A stretch of 64,000 nt of DNA from Microbacterium caowuchunii (GCF_008727755.1 NZ_CP044231.1:2852001-2916000); one strand, 5' to 3'. Shown: positions 38,735-47,986, counted from the stretch's first letter. Program-made: numbers and translations. Notes: generated by a model not told the origin, from the sequence alone.

Positions 38735-39574
38735 TCAGTCCAGGAAGATGTCCGGGAAGAGCTCCGAGTCGGGCGTGCCGGGCACGGCGGCGTAACCGGA
38801 GAAGTCGGTCACCCCCGCCTCGGCGAGCACGTCCTCCACGACGAGCGTCTGCCCGGTGTACTCCCGCGACGGACGCAGCAGCACCTCGTACGCCGCATCC
38901 GCGTAGACCTCCGGCGTGCGGCTGGCCTGCATCATCCGCTCCCCGCCGAGCGAGAACCGCACCGCGGCCGTGGCGATCGTGGTCCGCGGCCACAGGGTGT
39001 TCGCGGCGATGCCGTCGGCGGCGAACTCGGCCGCGAGCCCGAGCGTCGCCATCGTCATGCCGTACTTGGCCAGCGTGTACCCGGTGTGCGCACCGAGCCA
39101 CTTCGGCGACAGGTTCAGCGGGGGCGACAGGGAGAGGATGTGCGGGTTCTCCGCATCCTTCAGGATCGGCACGGCCGAACGGGACAGCATGAAGGTGCCG
39201 CGGACGTTGACGTCCTGCATCAGGTCGTACTTCTTCATGGACAGCTCGAGCGAACCGGACAGGTCGATCACCGAGGCGTTGTTGATGACGATGTCGATGC
39301 CGCCGAACTCCCCCTGGGTCTTCAGCACCGCCTCGGTCACGTCGTCGTCGTTGCGCACGTCGCCGACGATGGGCAGCGCCCGTCCACCCGCCTCCTCGAT
39401 CGCCGCGGCCGCCGTGTGCACGGTGCCCTCGAGCTTCGGATGCGGGGTGTCGGTCTTCGCCAGCAGTGCGACGTTCGCGCCGTCGCGGGCGGCACGCAGG
39501 GCGATCGCCAGCCCGATGCCGCGGCTTCCGCCGGAGAGGAGGATGGTCTTTCCGGCGAGCGTCCGAGCGGTCAT
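38735..39574 (-). CDS. SDR family oxidoreductase (HSDL2-like)
   Basis: A 279-residue short-chain dehydrogenase. It has the dinucleotide motif GGSRGIGLAIALRAA and NNAS at the end of strand four. The catalytic Tyr and Lys are in HTGYTLAKYGM, with the Ser in SLSPPLN. The length and the C-terminal extension after NTLWPRT resemble hydroxysteroid dehydrogenase-like protein 2 relatives, which may act on acyl-CoA or lipid substrates. The ATG at 39574 overlaps the stop of the enoyl-CoA hydratase gene by four bases, and longer readings are antiphase to that gene. Confidence 0.9.
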   Translation of the reverse strand: MTARTLAGKTILLSGGSRGIGLAIALRAARDGANVALLAKTDTPHPKLEGTVHTAAAAIEEAGGRALPIVGDVRNDDDVTEAVLKTQGEFGGIDIVINNASVIDLSGSLELSMKKYDLMQDVNVRGTFMLSRSAVPILKDAENPHILSLSPPLNLSPKWLGAHTGYTLAKYGMTMATLGLAAEFAADGIAANTLWPRTTIATAAVRFSLGGERMMQASRTPEVYADAAYEVLLRPSREYTGQTLVVEDVLAEAGVTDFSGYAAVPGTPDSELFPDIFLD

Positions 39575-40356
39575 GAGGACTCCTTCGATGCGGCCTTGCG
39601 GGCGGATGCGGCGGCGAACGCGGAGATCCGCGCGCGCGCGTCGGGGGTGTCGAACGCGGCCCCGATGGTGCGGGCCTCGTCGACGAGGTTCTCGTTCAAG
39701 GAGCGTCCCGCGCCGGTGCGGACGAGCCGCTTCGCCTGCCCGTAGGCGGCGGTCGCGCCGTCCAGCCAGAACCTCGCGATCTGCTCGGCCCGTGCTCCCG
39801 GATCCGGCGACACCTCCGTGACGAGACCCCACTCCAGCGACTCGGCGGCGTTCAGCATCCGATCCTGCAGCAGCAACTGCAGTGCGCGACGCTGCCCGAC
39901 GGCCTGGGGCAGGAGGGTCGAGACGGCGAGGTCCGGGGTCAGCCCGATGTTGGCGTAGCGGCTGACGAACTTCGCGTCCTCGGCGGCGACGATGTAGTCC
40001 GCCGTGAGCATGAGGCCGAGGCCTCCCCCGGCGACGGCGCCCTGCACGGCCGCGACGATCGGCTTGTCCGATTCCACGAACGTGCGGATGCCCTCGTGGA
40101 TGACGTCCGCGGCATCCGTGACCGACGTCCCGTCCGCCCCCGAGGTGGACATCATGACGACGTCGCCGCCCGCACAGAACGCGGGACCGGCGGCATCCAG
40201 GATCACCGCGCCCACGGACGGGTCGGCGGTGACCTCGTGGGCGACGTCGCGCCAGCGCCGGCCCATCTCGAAGTCCATGGCGTTCAGTCGCGCCGGCCGG
40301 TTGAAGGTCACGCGGGCCAGGCCCGCCTCGACGTGCAGCAGGATCGTGTCGCTCAT
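39571..40356 (-). CDS. Enoyl-CoA hydratase/isomerase family protein
   Basis: A 261-residue crotonase-fold protein. The oxyanion segments are AFCAGGDVVMMS and GAVAGGGLGLMLTADYIVAA. The first catalytic position is Gly rather than Glu (GGGLGLML). In the second region the sequence is FVSRYANIGLTPDLAV, with Asp only after the usual Glu position. It therefore probably acts as an isomerase or other crotonase-fold enzyme rather than a classic hydratase. It sits between two SDR genes in one operon of lipid or acyl-CoA type. Confidence 0.88.
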   Translation of the reverse strand: MSDTILLHVEAGLARVTFNRPARLNAMDFEMGRRWRDVAHEVTADPSVGAVILDAAGPAFCAGGDVVMMSTSGADGTSVTDAADVIHEGIRTFVESDKPIVAAVQGAVAGGGLGLMLTADYIVAAEDAKFVSRYANIGLTPDLAVSTLLPQAVGQRRALQLLLQDRMLNAAESLEWGLVTEVSPDPGARAEQIARFWLDGATAAYGQAKRLVRTGAGRSLNENLVDEARTIGAAFDTPDARARISAFAAASARKAASKESS

Positions 40357-40414
40357 CGGGTGACGCCCTTCATCGGAACGGAGGTTCGGGGGATGGCGCC
40401 GAGCCGCCCGGCGC

Positions 40415-41179
40415 TCATCGCGGCGCCATCCGGATCGCGCCGTCGAGACGGATGGTCTCGCCGTTGAGGTAGCCGTTGCGGACGATCTCGAGCACGAGCG
40501 ACGCGTACTCGTCCGGCCGGCCGAGCCGCTGCGGGTAGGGCACCTGCTGCCCGAGCGAGTCCTGAGCCGCCTGGGGCAGGCCCTTCAGCATGGGCGTCTC
40601 CATGATGCCCGGGGCGATCGTGCACACCCGGATGCCGTACCGGGCGAGTTCCCGGGCGATCGGCAGGGTCATCGCGTGCACGCCGCCCTTCGAGGCCGAG
40701 TACGCCGGCTGCCCGATCTGCCCGTCGAAGGCCGCGACGGAGGCGGTGTTCACGATGACGCCGCGATCACCGTCGGCCGGATCCGGGTCGGATGCCGCCA
40801 TCACCGCGGAGGCCTGCCCGATCACGTTGTAGGTGCCGATGAGGTTGATCCGCACGAGCTTCTCGAAGTCGGCGAGGGGGGTGGGCGCTCCCGCACGGTC
40901 CAGGACCTTCGCGGGCGGCGCGATCCCGGCGCAGTTCACGACGACCCGGAGCGGCGCCGCCGCCGCGGCCTGGGCGACCGCTGCCGCGACCTCCTCGACA
41001 TCCGTGACATCGGCCGGGGCGAACGAGCCGCCGAGCTCCCGCGCGCGCTCCTCCCCCGCGGAGGAGGGGAGGTCCAGGATGGTGACGATCGCCCCCGCCG
41101 CCGCGAGACGGCTCGCGGTGGCGAAACCGAGTCCACTCGCGCCGCCGGTGACCAGGGCGGACGTGCCGGTGATGTCCAT
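40415..41179 (-). CDS. 3-hydroxyacyl-CoA dehydrogenase type SDR
   Basis: A 254-residue SDR resembling the HSD10 / type II 3-hydroxyacyl-CoA dehydrogenases. The motif TGGASGLGFATASRLA, then an acidic Asp at the end of strand two (TILDLPSS, favouring NAD), NCAGIAPP, and YSASKGGVHAM with the catalytic pair are visible. The C-terminal YLNGETIRLDGAIRM is typical. AAGGAGAG precedes the ATG by five bases. It is the first gene of an operon with the crotonase and the second SDR, ahead of them by 58 bp. A beta-oxidation-like role is likely. Confidence 0.9.
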   Translation of the reverse strand: MDITGTSALVTGGASGLGFATASRLAAAGAIVTILDLPSSAGEERARELGGSFAPADVTDVEEVAAAVAQAAAAAPLRVVVNCAGIAPPAKVLDRAGAPTPLADFEKLVRINLIGTYNVIGQASAVMAASDPDPADGDRGVIVNTASVAAFDGQIGQPAYSASKGGVHAMTLPIARELARYGIRVCTIAPGIMETPMLKGLPQAAQDSLGQQVPYPQRLGRPDEYASLVLEIVRNGYLNGETIRLDGAIRMAPR

Positions 41180-41308
41180 TCACTCTCCTTCGAAGACGGA
41201 ATCGAGTGTCAGCGGCAGTGGGACTGCGTTTCACTCACACCAGCATCCAGGCTACCGGCCGCCGCGCGTCCTGCGCGAGCCCCCATCGCCGGCGGCACCC
41301 GGCGGGGA

Positions 41309-42097
41309 TCAGGACGGGCCGAGGATGAAGTTCCAGCTCCCGGTGAGCACCGACACCACGACCGCGATCCCCGCGACGGCGAGGCCGATGAGCATCAGCC
41401 CCCACTCCGCCGCCCCGAAGCGCGACTCCCGCGCCCAGGTGCGCCGGCCCGGCGCCCCGAACCCGCGCGACTCCATCGCCGTGGCGAGCTTCGAGCCGCG
41501 GCGGATGGAGAGCACGAGCAGCGCGAAGGCCATCCCGAACAGGCGCCGGATGCGGCCACGGTCCGCGACGCCGCGGGCCCGGCGGGCGAGCTCGAGTGCC
41601 CGCCAGTCGTCGATGAACAGTCCCACCATCCGGAGGCCGGCGAGCGCACCCATGACGAACCGTGCCGGAAGCCGCAGCACCTGCCCGAGCCCGTCCGCGA
41701 GGTCGGTCGGGTCCACGGTCAGGAACATCACGACCGAGGGAAGGGCGATCGCGAGCACCCGGAAGAAGGTCGCCGCGGCGAGCTCGAGCGAGCCGTCGCT
41801 GACCCGGATGACGAACCACTCCAGGTGGACGGTGCCGCCCGCCTCCCCGTAGAGCGCGATCGTGAGGGCGGTGAGCGGCGCGGCCAGCCAGACCGGCCAC
41901 GTGCGCACCCAGAACTCCCGCCAGCGCACGCCGGCGAAGGGCATCAGCAGCATCTCCAGCACGAGCGCGGTCGCCGCGGAGACGACGTCGAGGGTCAGCA
42001 CGAGCGGGATCGCGATGAGCCCGGATGCGGCGAGCTTCGCGACCGGGTTCACCCGGGCGAACCGGCCCTCCCGCGCGTGCCCGTCGAGCAGCGTCAC
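41309..42097 (-). CDS. ykoC: ECF transporter transmembrane component EcfT (YkoC-like)
   Basis: A 262-residue membrane protein with five or six spans. The EcfT coupling helices are visible as LARRARGV (residues ~165) and MESRGFGAPGRRT, the two Ala-Arg-Gly-type motifs that contact the ATPases. It overlaps the ATPase gene by four bases and completes a ykoE-ykoD-ykoC set. With the TPP riboswitch upstream, the transporter should import hydroxymethylpyrimidine or another thiamine precursor. Confidence 0.9.
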   Translation of the reverse strand: MTLLDGHAREGRFARVNPVAKLAASGLIAIPLVLTLDVVSAATALVLEMLLMPFAGVRWREFWVRTWPVWLAAPLTALTIALYGEAGGTVHLEWFVIRVSDGSLELAAATFFRVLAIALPSVVMFLTVDPTDLADGLGQVLRLPARFVMGALAGLRMVGLFIDDWRALELARRARGVADRGRIRRLFGMAFALLVLSIRRGSKLATAMESRGFGAPGRRTWARESRFGAAEWGLMLIGLAVAGIAVVVSVLTGSWNFILGPS

Positions 42098-43545
42098 CCG
42101 GCACCGACCAAGCCGACGCGGCGGGCGTGCAGGGCCCGCACGACCTCCTCGTCATGGGTGATCGCGACCAGGGCCGAGCCCTCGTCGCGCAGCCGGGCGA
42201 ACAGCGCCACCAGCTCCGCCCAGGTGCGCGCGTCCTGTCCGAACGTGGGCTCGTCGAGCACCAGGACGCGCGGCCGGGTGGCGAGCATGGCGCCCACCGT
42301 GACCCGCCGCTTCTCCCCACCGGAGAGCGTGTACGGGTTGGCCTCGGCGAGCGCGTCCAGGCGCAGCCGGGCGAGCAGCTCGTCGACGCGGGCCGTGCGC
42401 TCCGCATCCGGCAGACCGAGGGCCCGCGGACCCACCTCGAGCTCGCCGCGCACCGTCGTGGACAGCAGCTGGTGCTCGGGCTCCTGGAAGACCGTGCCGA
42501 TGCGGGTGAGCAGTTCGCGCGATCGCCACGACACCGGGTGCGCACCCGCGCCGGCGGCGAGCGCGTCCGCGGCACGGACGACGCCGTCCACGGGGGGCAG
42601 GAGCCCGGCGAGGGTGAGTCCGAGCGTCGATTTGCCCACCCCGTTCGGCCCCGTGATCGCGGTCACCTCCCCCGCCCGCACCTCGATGTCGATCCCGCCC
42701 GCGACCGGCACCCCACGGACGCGGCCCACCGACAGGGCGGTCGCGGACAGCAGGGTCTCGCCGCGCGGGGAGACCGGCGGGACGGGATGGACCGGTGGAC
42801 GCCCCGGGACCCACGCACCCCGCTCGGCGAGCGCCTCGCCGTGGGCGGCGAACACCGCCTCCGGCGCACCGTCCGCGAGCACCCCGGCCTCCCCCAGCAC
42901 GATGACCCGGGTGACGACCTCGAGCCACACGTCGATGCGGTGCTCGACCACGACGAACGTCGCACCCGTCGCGTCGAGGACGCGCACCACCGCATCCCGG
43001 ACCTCCAGGACGCCGGCGGGGTCGAGGTTCGCGGTCGGTTCGTCCAGGAGCACCGCTCCCGGACGCATCGCCAGCACCCCGGCGAGCGCCAGCCGCTGCT
43101 TCTGCCCACCCGACAGCGCCTTCGTGGGACGGTCGAGGGGCACCCGCAGATCGACCGCGTCGAGCGCCTCGTGGACGCGCGACCAGATCTCGTCCCGCGG
43201 CACGCCGAGGTTCTCACAGCCGAACGCGACGTCGTCGCCCACCCGGGCGAGGATCACCTGCGCATCGGGGTCCTGCAGCACGAGACCGGCCCGGCCGCGC
43301 GCGGCGGACGCCTCCTCGCCGTCGATCAGGAGGCGGCCCGCGGATTCGCCTTCCTCATCTCCGCCGAGGACGCCGGCCAGCCCGTGCAGCAGCGTGGACT
43401 TGCCGGCGCCGGAGGCACCCAGCAGCAGCACCCGCTCGCCGGGCTGGATGCGCAGCGACACCTCCCGCAGAGCCCATGCGCGGCGGGAGGCGTGCCGCCA
43501 TCCCCACTCGCGTGCTTCGAGGGCGGCCGGATGCAGTCCGCTCAC
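42094..43545 (-). CDS. ykoD: ECF transporter double ATPase (YkoD-like)
   Basis: A 483-residue fusion of two ATP-binding domains. The first has Walker A GASGAGKST, signature LSGGQKQRLALAGV and Walker B VLLDEPTANLDP. The second has GPNGVGKST, LSGGEKRRVTVGAML and VLVLDEPTFGQD. Such tandem ATPases pair with YkoE and YkoC in actinobacterial HMP/thiamine ECF systems. It starts three bases after the ykoE stop. The symbol follows the Bacillus naming and is given by gene order. Confidence 0.93.
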   Translation of the reverse strand: MSGLHPAALEAREWGWRHASRRAWALREVSLRIQPGERVLLLGASGAGKSTLLHGLAGVLGGDEEGESAGRLLIDGEEASAARGRAGLVLQDPDAQVILARVGDDVAFGCENLGVPRDEIWSRVHEALDAVDLRVPLDRPTKALSGGQKQRLALAGVLAMRPGAVLLDEPTANLDPAGVLEVRDAVVRVLDATGATFVVVEHRIDVWLEVVTRVIVLGEAGVLADGAPEAVFAAHGEALAERGAWVPGRPPVHPVPPVSPRGETLLSATALSVGRVRGVPVAGGIDIEVRAGEVTAITGPNGVGKSTLGLTLAGLLPPVDGVVRAADALAAGAGAHPVSWRSRELLTRIGTVFQEPEHQLLSTTVRGELEVGPRALGLPDAERTARVDELLARLRLDALAEANPYTLSGGEKRRVTVGAMLATRPRVLVLDEPTFGQDARTWAELVALFARLRDEGSALVAITHDEEVVRALHARRVGLVGAG

Positions 43546-43548
43546 CCC

Positions 43549-44181
43549 TCAGACGCGCCCGCGCGCTTCGCGCCCGCTGGCGAAGCGGTCGAGCGCACCC
43601 GTCGCGGCCAGCCCGCGCGCGAGCAGCCAGCCGAGCGCTCCGGCGAGCACCGCCCCGGAGACGACGGTGCAGAGCATGTAGACGACGGTGAACAGCGTGT
43701 CCGCCCCGGCGAACCAGAGCAGCAGGTTGTTGACCCCGCCGAACAGCGCCGCCCCGGCGCCGGCGAGGATCGCCACCGGGAGCGTGAACCGACGGTAGAA
43801 GAAGAGGAGGAAGATCAGCTCGGCGCCGAGACCCTGCACCAGGCCCGCCTCGAGCGTGAGGAAGCCTCCCCACTGGTTCCCGATCAGTGCGGAGACCACG
43901 GCCGCGAGCACCTCCGTGTACACGGCGGCGCCGGGCTTGCGGATGATGAGCGCGCCGAGCACCCCGGCCAGCAGCCAGGGACCGTCGAGCAGTCCCTGCA
44001 TGCCGGGCAGGAGCGGTTCCAGGAGCGCCTTGGGGCCGAGGTAGCCGATGTTCCAAAGCAGGAAGATCAGGCCGGACGCGACGCCGATGACGCTGGCGAC
44101 GACGATGTCGACGACCCGCCAGCGCAGGCTCCCCCTCGTGCGGACCGGAGCGGCGGCGGATGTGGACGTGGACGTGTGCAT
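43549..44181 (-). CDS. ykoE: ECF transporter substrate-specific component (YkoE-like)
   Basis: A 210-residue membrane protein with five or six spans, of the YkoE family that binds hydroxymethylpyrimidine or a related thiamine precursor. Landmarks are VVASVIGVASGLIFLLWN, GNQWGGFLTLEAGLVQGLGAELIFL and the C-terminal small-residue spans. AAGGAG precedes the ATG by six bases and lies right behind the TPP aptamer, so translation can be shut off when thiamine pyrophosphate is abundant. Confidence 0.92.
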   Translation of the reverse strand: MHTSTSTSAAAPVRTRGSLRWRVVDIVVASVIGVASGLIFLLWNIGYLGPKALLEPLLPGMQGLLDGPWLLAGVLGALIIRKPGAAVYTEVLAAVVSALIGNQWGGFLTLEAGLVQGLGAELIFLLFFYRRFTLPVAILAGAGAALFGGVNNLLLWFAGADTLFTVVYMLCTVVSGAVLAGALGWLLARGLAATGALDRFASGREARGRV

Positions 44182-44190
44182 CGAAACTCC

Positions 44191-44280
44191 TTCCTGCGCT
44201 GGCATGACCCAGATCAGGTTCGACGGTCGAAGCGTGGATTCGCTTCCTCTCAGCCCGGCACACCGGACTCCCGTGGTTGA
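44191..44280 (-). promoter_or_regulatory. TPP (thiamine pyrophosphate) riboswitch
   Basis: On the minus strand the THI-box core reads CGGGCTGAGAGGA, then an extra hairpin, then CCTGATCTGGGTCATGCCAG followed by CGCAGGAAGGAG. These match the conserved pyrimidine- and pyrophosphate-sensing segments. It ends at the ykoE ribosome-binding site. A closing helix can form from CACGGGAG and the 3' side. Confidence 0.95.
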
Positions 44281-44287
44281 CGTGCCG

Positions 44288-44293
44288 AGTATA
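44288..44293 (-). promoter_or_regulatory. -10 box (TATACT) for the riboswitch transcript
   Basis: TATACT on the minus strand lies about eight bases before the aptamer's 5' end. No good -35 box is seen. It is back to back with the TACCGT box of the plus-strand carboxypeptidase gene at 44308. Confidence 0.55.
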
Positions 44294-44307
44294 ACGCCGA
44301 AGCCCGA

Positions 44308-44313
44308 TACCGT
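44308..44313 (+). promoter_or_regulatory. -10 box (TACCGT) for leaderless D,D-carboxypeptidase
   Basis: TACCGT, six bases, then the GTG at 44320. The two divergent promoters share only about 40 bp. Confidence 0.5.
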
Positions 44314-44319
44314 AGGCGG

Positions 44320-45951
44320 GTGACCGTCGCCGACCCGCCACCTCCGACCCGGCGAGCGCTGCGCACGGGCGCCGTGCGCCTCCCGGCGGAGCCGCGCCCC
44401 GATGTCGAGCTCGCGTTCCACGACGACGCATCCGCACTCCCCGCCCGGACCGCCGCCGCCGCCCTCGGCGACGCGGACCGGGATGCGGCCGGGAACGACG
44501 CCGAGGCCCCCGCCGCGGCACGAACCGATCCCGGAGACCCCGGAGCGCCCGCCGACCCCGGCCAGGTGCCGCGGCCGGAGGCGCCCGCATCCGTCCCCGT
44601 AGTGGTCCCTCCGGCCGATCCTCCGCTCGCCTGGGTCGACGAACAGGCGCTGACGGCTCGCAGCGCACACGTCCTGCAGCTGGAGTCGGGAACGCCCGCC
44701 TTCCTGCCGGTCACCGCCGACCTGCTCAGCCGCGCGCCACGACGCACCGCCATGCGGCCGGGCGTGCTCGTGCCGTTCGGGGTCTTCCTCGCCGTGATCA
44801 TCGCGTACTGCGCGACCACACTGCTCTGGCCGCTGCACGCGGTCGCCCCGACGGTGGCGCAGATCGCCGTCCAGCCCGTCCCCGCTCCCGCCGCCGTCGG
44901 CGCGTGGCCCGCGGAGGGGGGCGCGGCGGCCGTCGTGGCCGGAGTGGGCGCCCCGATCGCCTCGACCGGTGACGCGATGTCGATCGCCAGCATCACGAAG
45001 GTCGTCACCGCGCTCCTCGTCCTCGAGGAGATGCCGCTCGCACCGGGAGAGGCGGGGCGCGAGTTCCGCTTCACCTCCGCCGACCGTTCGGACTACTGGC
45101 GTTACCGGGACCGCGGGGAATCCGCGCTGGACGTCCCGGTCGGCGGTTCGCTGACCGAGTACCAGATGCTGCAGGGCGTGCTGATGGGCTCGGCGAACAA
45201 CTACGCGGACCGCCTCGCGAGCACGATCTGGCCGAACGACGAGGTCTTCGCCCGCGCCGCCAACACCTGGCTCACCCAGCACGGGATCAACGGGATCACG
45301 ATCACCGACCCGACCGGCATCGACTTCGGCAACATCGCGTCCCCCGAGGCTCTGCTCACCCTCGGCGAGCGTGCGCTGGCCCATCCGGTGATCGCCGAGA
45401 TCGTCCGCACACCGGAGGCGGAGCTGCCCGGCGTCGGTCTCGTGCGCAACTCGAACCCGCTGCTCGCGGATCCCGGTGTCGTCGGTATCAAGACGGGGTC
45501 GCTGGACACCTACAACCTGCTCGCGGCGAAGGACGTCACGGTGGGCGAGACGACCGTGCGGATCTACGGGGCGATGCTGGGACAGCCCGACCGCGAGGTC
45601 CGGGACGAGGCGCTGCGCGCCGTGTTCGCCCAGGTCGAGCAGGAGCTGCAGCTACGTCCGTCGGTGCCCGAGGGCACCGTGGTCGGGCAGGTGCAGACCA
45701 AGTGGGGCGAAGCGGTCCCGATCCTGGCGGCCGCCGACGCGCAGGTCGTCCTGTGGAACGGCGGCACCGCGTCCGTGGAGACGACGTTCGAGCTCGGCGA
45801 CCTCCGCGACGAGGGCGACGTGGTCGGCGCGCTCGTCGCGACGGGGCCGCGGGATGCAGCGAGCGTGGACCTCGTCCTGGCCGGCGATGTGGACGACCCG
45901 AGCCCGTTCTGGCGGCTGACCCATCCGCTCCAGCTCTTCGGGCTGGTCTGA
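44320..45951 (+). CDS. D-alanyl-D-alanine carboxypeptidase (penicillin-binding protein)
   Basis: A 543-residue serine peptidase of the PBP5-type fold, trimming peptidoglycan stem peptides outside the membrane. The active-site motifs are S224-I-T-K227, S291-A-N293 and K391-T-G. They are preceded by an unusually long cytoplasmic N-terminal part of about 145 residues rich in Ala, Pro and Asp, then one membrane span (residues ~148-172). The usual family has a cleaved signal peptide instead. The C-terminal domain after ~430 is beta-rich. It is convergent with the PPOX gene, 11 bp apart. Confidence 0.92.
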   Translation: MTVADPPPPTRRALRTGAVRLPAEPRPDVELAFHDDASALPARTAAAALGDADRDAAGNDAEAPAAARTDPGDPGAPADPGQVPRPEAPASVPVVVPPADPPLAWVDEQALTARSAHVLQLESGTPAFLPVTADLLSRAPRRTAMRPGVLVPFGVFLAVIIAYCATTLLWPLHAVAPTVAQIAVQPVPAPAAVGAWPAEGGAAAVVAGVGAPIASTGDAMSIASITKVVTALLVLEEMPLAPGEAGREFRFTSADRSDYWRYRDRGESALDVPVGGSLTEYQMLQGVLMGSANNYADRLASTIWPNDEVFARAANTWLTQHGINGITITDPTGIDFGNIASPEALLTLGERALAHPVIAEIVRTPEAELPGVGLVRNSNPLLADPGVVGIKTGSLDTYNLLAAKDVTVGETTVRIYGAMLGQPDREVRDEALRAVFAQVEQELQLRPSVPEGTVVGQVQTKWGEAVPILAAADAQVVLWNGGTASVETTFELGDLRDEGDVVGALVATGPRDAASVDLVLAGDVDDPSPFWRLTHPLQLFGLV

Positions 45952-45962
45952 CCCCGGCCCGG

Positions 45963-46340
45963 TCAGGCGCGGAACTGGGGCGAGCCGAGCACCCGCTCGA
46001 CCTGGATCTCCAGCACGACCCGCTGGGGATTCGGCTGCGGCGCACGGTAGCGGGCGGTGTAAAGATCGACGGCGAGGTCGACGGCCTCCGCATCCTCGAT
46101 GATGCGTGCGGGTCCCTCGAAGCTGATCCACCGTGCACCGTCCACGGTGTTGACGCTGGCGCGGCCGGTGCGCTCGACGTTGCGGAACTTCTGCGTGCCG
46201 CGCGACCCGATCACCCGCACGACGCCGTCCCGGTAGGTGATCCCCACCGGCACGGAGTGGATGCGGCCGTCCCGGCCGAGCGTCGACAGCGTCGCCAGGT
46301 GGTATTCGGACAGGAACTCGCGGGCCGCGTCGGTGATCAC
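45963..46340 (-). CDS. PPOX-class F420-dependent enzyme
   Basis: A 125-residue split-barrel flavin/deazaflavin-binding protein. The sequence LATLSTLGRDGRIHSVPVGI, then GTQKFRNVERTGRASV, matches the F420-dependent PPOX (Rv1155-like) group rather than FMN oxidases. Such proteins bind F420 and reduce various substrates, such as biliverdin or xenobiotics, in mycobacteria. I chose the GTG at 46340; longer frames are antiphase to the transporter. It supports the view that the organism uses F420. The substrate is unknown. Confidence 0.85.
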   Translation of the reverse strand: MITDAAREFLSEYHLATLSTLGRDGRIHSVPVGITYRDGVVRVIGSRGTQKFRNVERTGRASVNTVDGARWISFEGPARIIEDAEAVDLAVDLYTARYRAPQPNPQRVVLEIQVERVLGSPQFRA

Positions 46341-46399
46341 CCGTCCAGCCTGCCATGCGGCGGAACGCTCGCCTCCCCGCGGGGAAGGAAAGGATGGAG

Positions 46400-47986
46400 T
46401 CAGAAGGGCCAGATGAGGGGGACGTAGAGCACCGCGACGGCGAGGAACAGCGCAGCCAGCGGCAGACCGAGACGCCAGTAGTCCCCGAACCGGTACCCAC
46501 CGGGCTGCATCACCATGACGTTCACCGGCGTCGCGATCGGCGTCAGGAACGCCGCCGCCCCGGCCACGGTGAGGCCCATCATGAACGGCTGGACGCTGAC
46601 GTCCAGCGTCGCGGCGACCGAGACCGCGATGGGGGCCACCACGAGCACGGTCGCGACGTTCGAGATGAACTGTCCGAGCACGAGGGTGACGACGCAGATG
46701 ACCAGCAGCGCCACCTGCGCCGACGCCGTACCGGACAGTCCCAGCACGCCGGTGGCGACGACGTCCGCCGCACCGGTCGCGATGAAGGCGTTGGAGAGCG
46801 GGATCATCCCCGCGATGAGCACGATCGTCGACCAGTGGATGGCGCGGAACACCTGCGTGCCGCTGAGCACACGGCTCACCACGAGAGCGGCCGCGGCGAG
46901 CAGCCCGACGACCGCGGGGGGGAGCAGTCCGGTCGCCAGCAGCACCACGGTCACCGCCAGGATCGAGAGGGCACGCTTCGCGCCGCGGCCGAGAGGGATG
47001 CCCCGGCGCAGGGCGTGCGGGGCGGTCACGGCGATCACGTCGGGCGAGCGCACGTACTCCTCCAGGGCCGCCCACGGCCCCTGCAGCAGCAGCGCGTCGC
47101 CGACCCGGAGGGTCGTGACGGCACCCGGCTCCGGCTTCTCCGTCTCCAGGTCCTCGTCGCGACGGACGCCGAGGATGACGAGGGACTCGCGGTGCGTGGT
47201 CATGCCGACGAACACGTCCTGTCCGATGAGGCTCGAACGCGGCGAGACGAGCACCTCCGCGACGCCGTCGCGGGCGGTCATGAGCGCCGCCGTCTCGACG
47301 GCGACGTCGTAGTCGCGGCGGAGGGTGTGCGCCGCGGCCCGCACATCCGGCGCCGACTCGGAGAGCTGGGCCGGGACCCGGTCCGGCAGCAGCCGCGGAC
47401 CCAGCGTGATGACGATCAGCACCGTCAACGCCACCAGCGGCAGACCGACGAGGGCGAACTCGAAGAATCCGAACGCACGTCCGCCCGCATTGACCGCGGC
47501 GTCGGAGACCACCGGGTTCACCGGGGTGCCGGCGAGGGTGAGCAGCGATCCCGCACTCGCGGCGAAAGCGAGCGGGATGAGCAGCCGCGAGGGAACGAGC
47601 TGCGCTCGCACCGCCACGACCACCACGACCGGCAGCAGCGCGGCGACGGCGCCGTTGATGCTGATGAAGGCGGCCAGCAGCGCGACGCAGCCCATGACGA
47701 TCGCGACCAGCCGCCGCGGGTTGGATCCCGCCAGAGGCACCACCTTCTGCGCCAGCCATGCCGTCACGCCGGTGGCGTCGAGGGATTCGGAGACGATGAA
47801 GAGGGTGGCGATGAAGATGACGGTGGGATCCGCGAAGCCGCCGAGTGCCTCGGACAGGGTGAGCACGCCGGTCGCCCACAGGGCGAGCACGACGCCGACG
47901 GCCACGACGCCCAGCGGAACCCGTCCGGACATGAAGGCGAGGACCGCCAGGCCCAGGATGACGAAGGTCGCCGTGATCGGATCCAC
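46400..47986 (-). CDS. SLC13/CitT-type transporter with RCK_C (TrkA-C) domains
   Basis: A 528-residue membrane protein. The N-terminal half has six or so spans with the DASS-type motif ISINGAVAALLPVVVVV and SLLTLAGTPVNPVV. A cytoplasmic region near residues 205-325 contains two TrkA-C-like regulatory domains (VEVLVSPRSSLIGQDVF..., VLRVGDALLLQGPW...). A second membrane half follows, with FISNVATVLVVAPIAV and LTPIATPVNVMVM. This layout is typical of divalent-anion/sodium symporters. The substrate may be a dicarboxylate or sulfate. TACGGT sits six bases before the GTG. Confidence 0.9.
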   Translation of the reverse strand: MDPITATFVILGLAVLAFMSGRVPLGVVAVGVVLALWATGVLTLSEALGGFADPTVIFIATLFIVSESLDATGVTAWLAQKVVPLAGSNPRRLVAIVMGCVALLAAFISINGAVAALLPVVVVVAVRAQLVPSRLLIPLAFAASAGSLLTLAGTPVNPVVSDAAVNAGGRAFGFFEFALVGLPLVALTVLIVITLGPRLLPDRVPAQLSESAPDVRAAAHTLRRDYDVAVETAALMTARDGVAEVLVSPRSSLIGQDVFVGMTTHRESLVILGVRRDEDLETEKPEPGAVTTLRVGDALLLQGPWAALEEYVRSPDVIAVTAPHALRRGIPLGRGAKRALSILAVTVVLLATGLLPPAVVGLLAAAALVVSRVLSGTQVFRAIHWSTIVLIAGMIPLSNAFIATGAADVVATGVLGLSGTASAQVALLVICVVTLVLGQFISNVATVLVVAPIAVSVAATLDVSVQPFMMGLTVAGAAAFLTPIATPVNVMVMQPGGYRFGDYWRLGLPLAALFLAVAVLYVPLIWPF

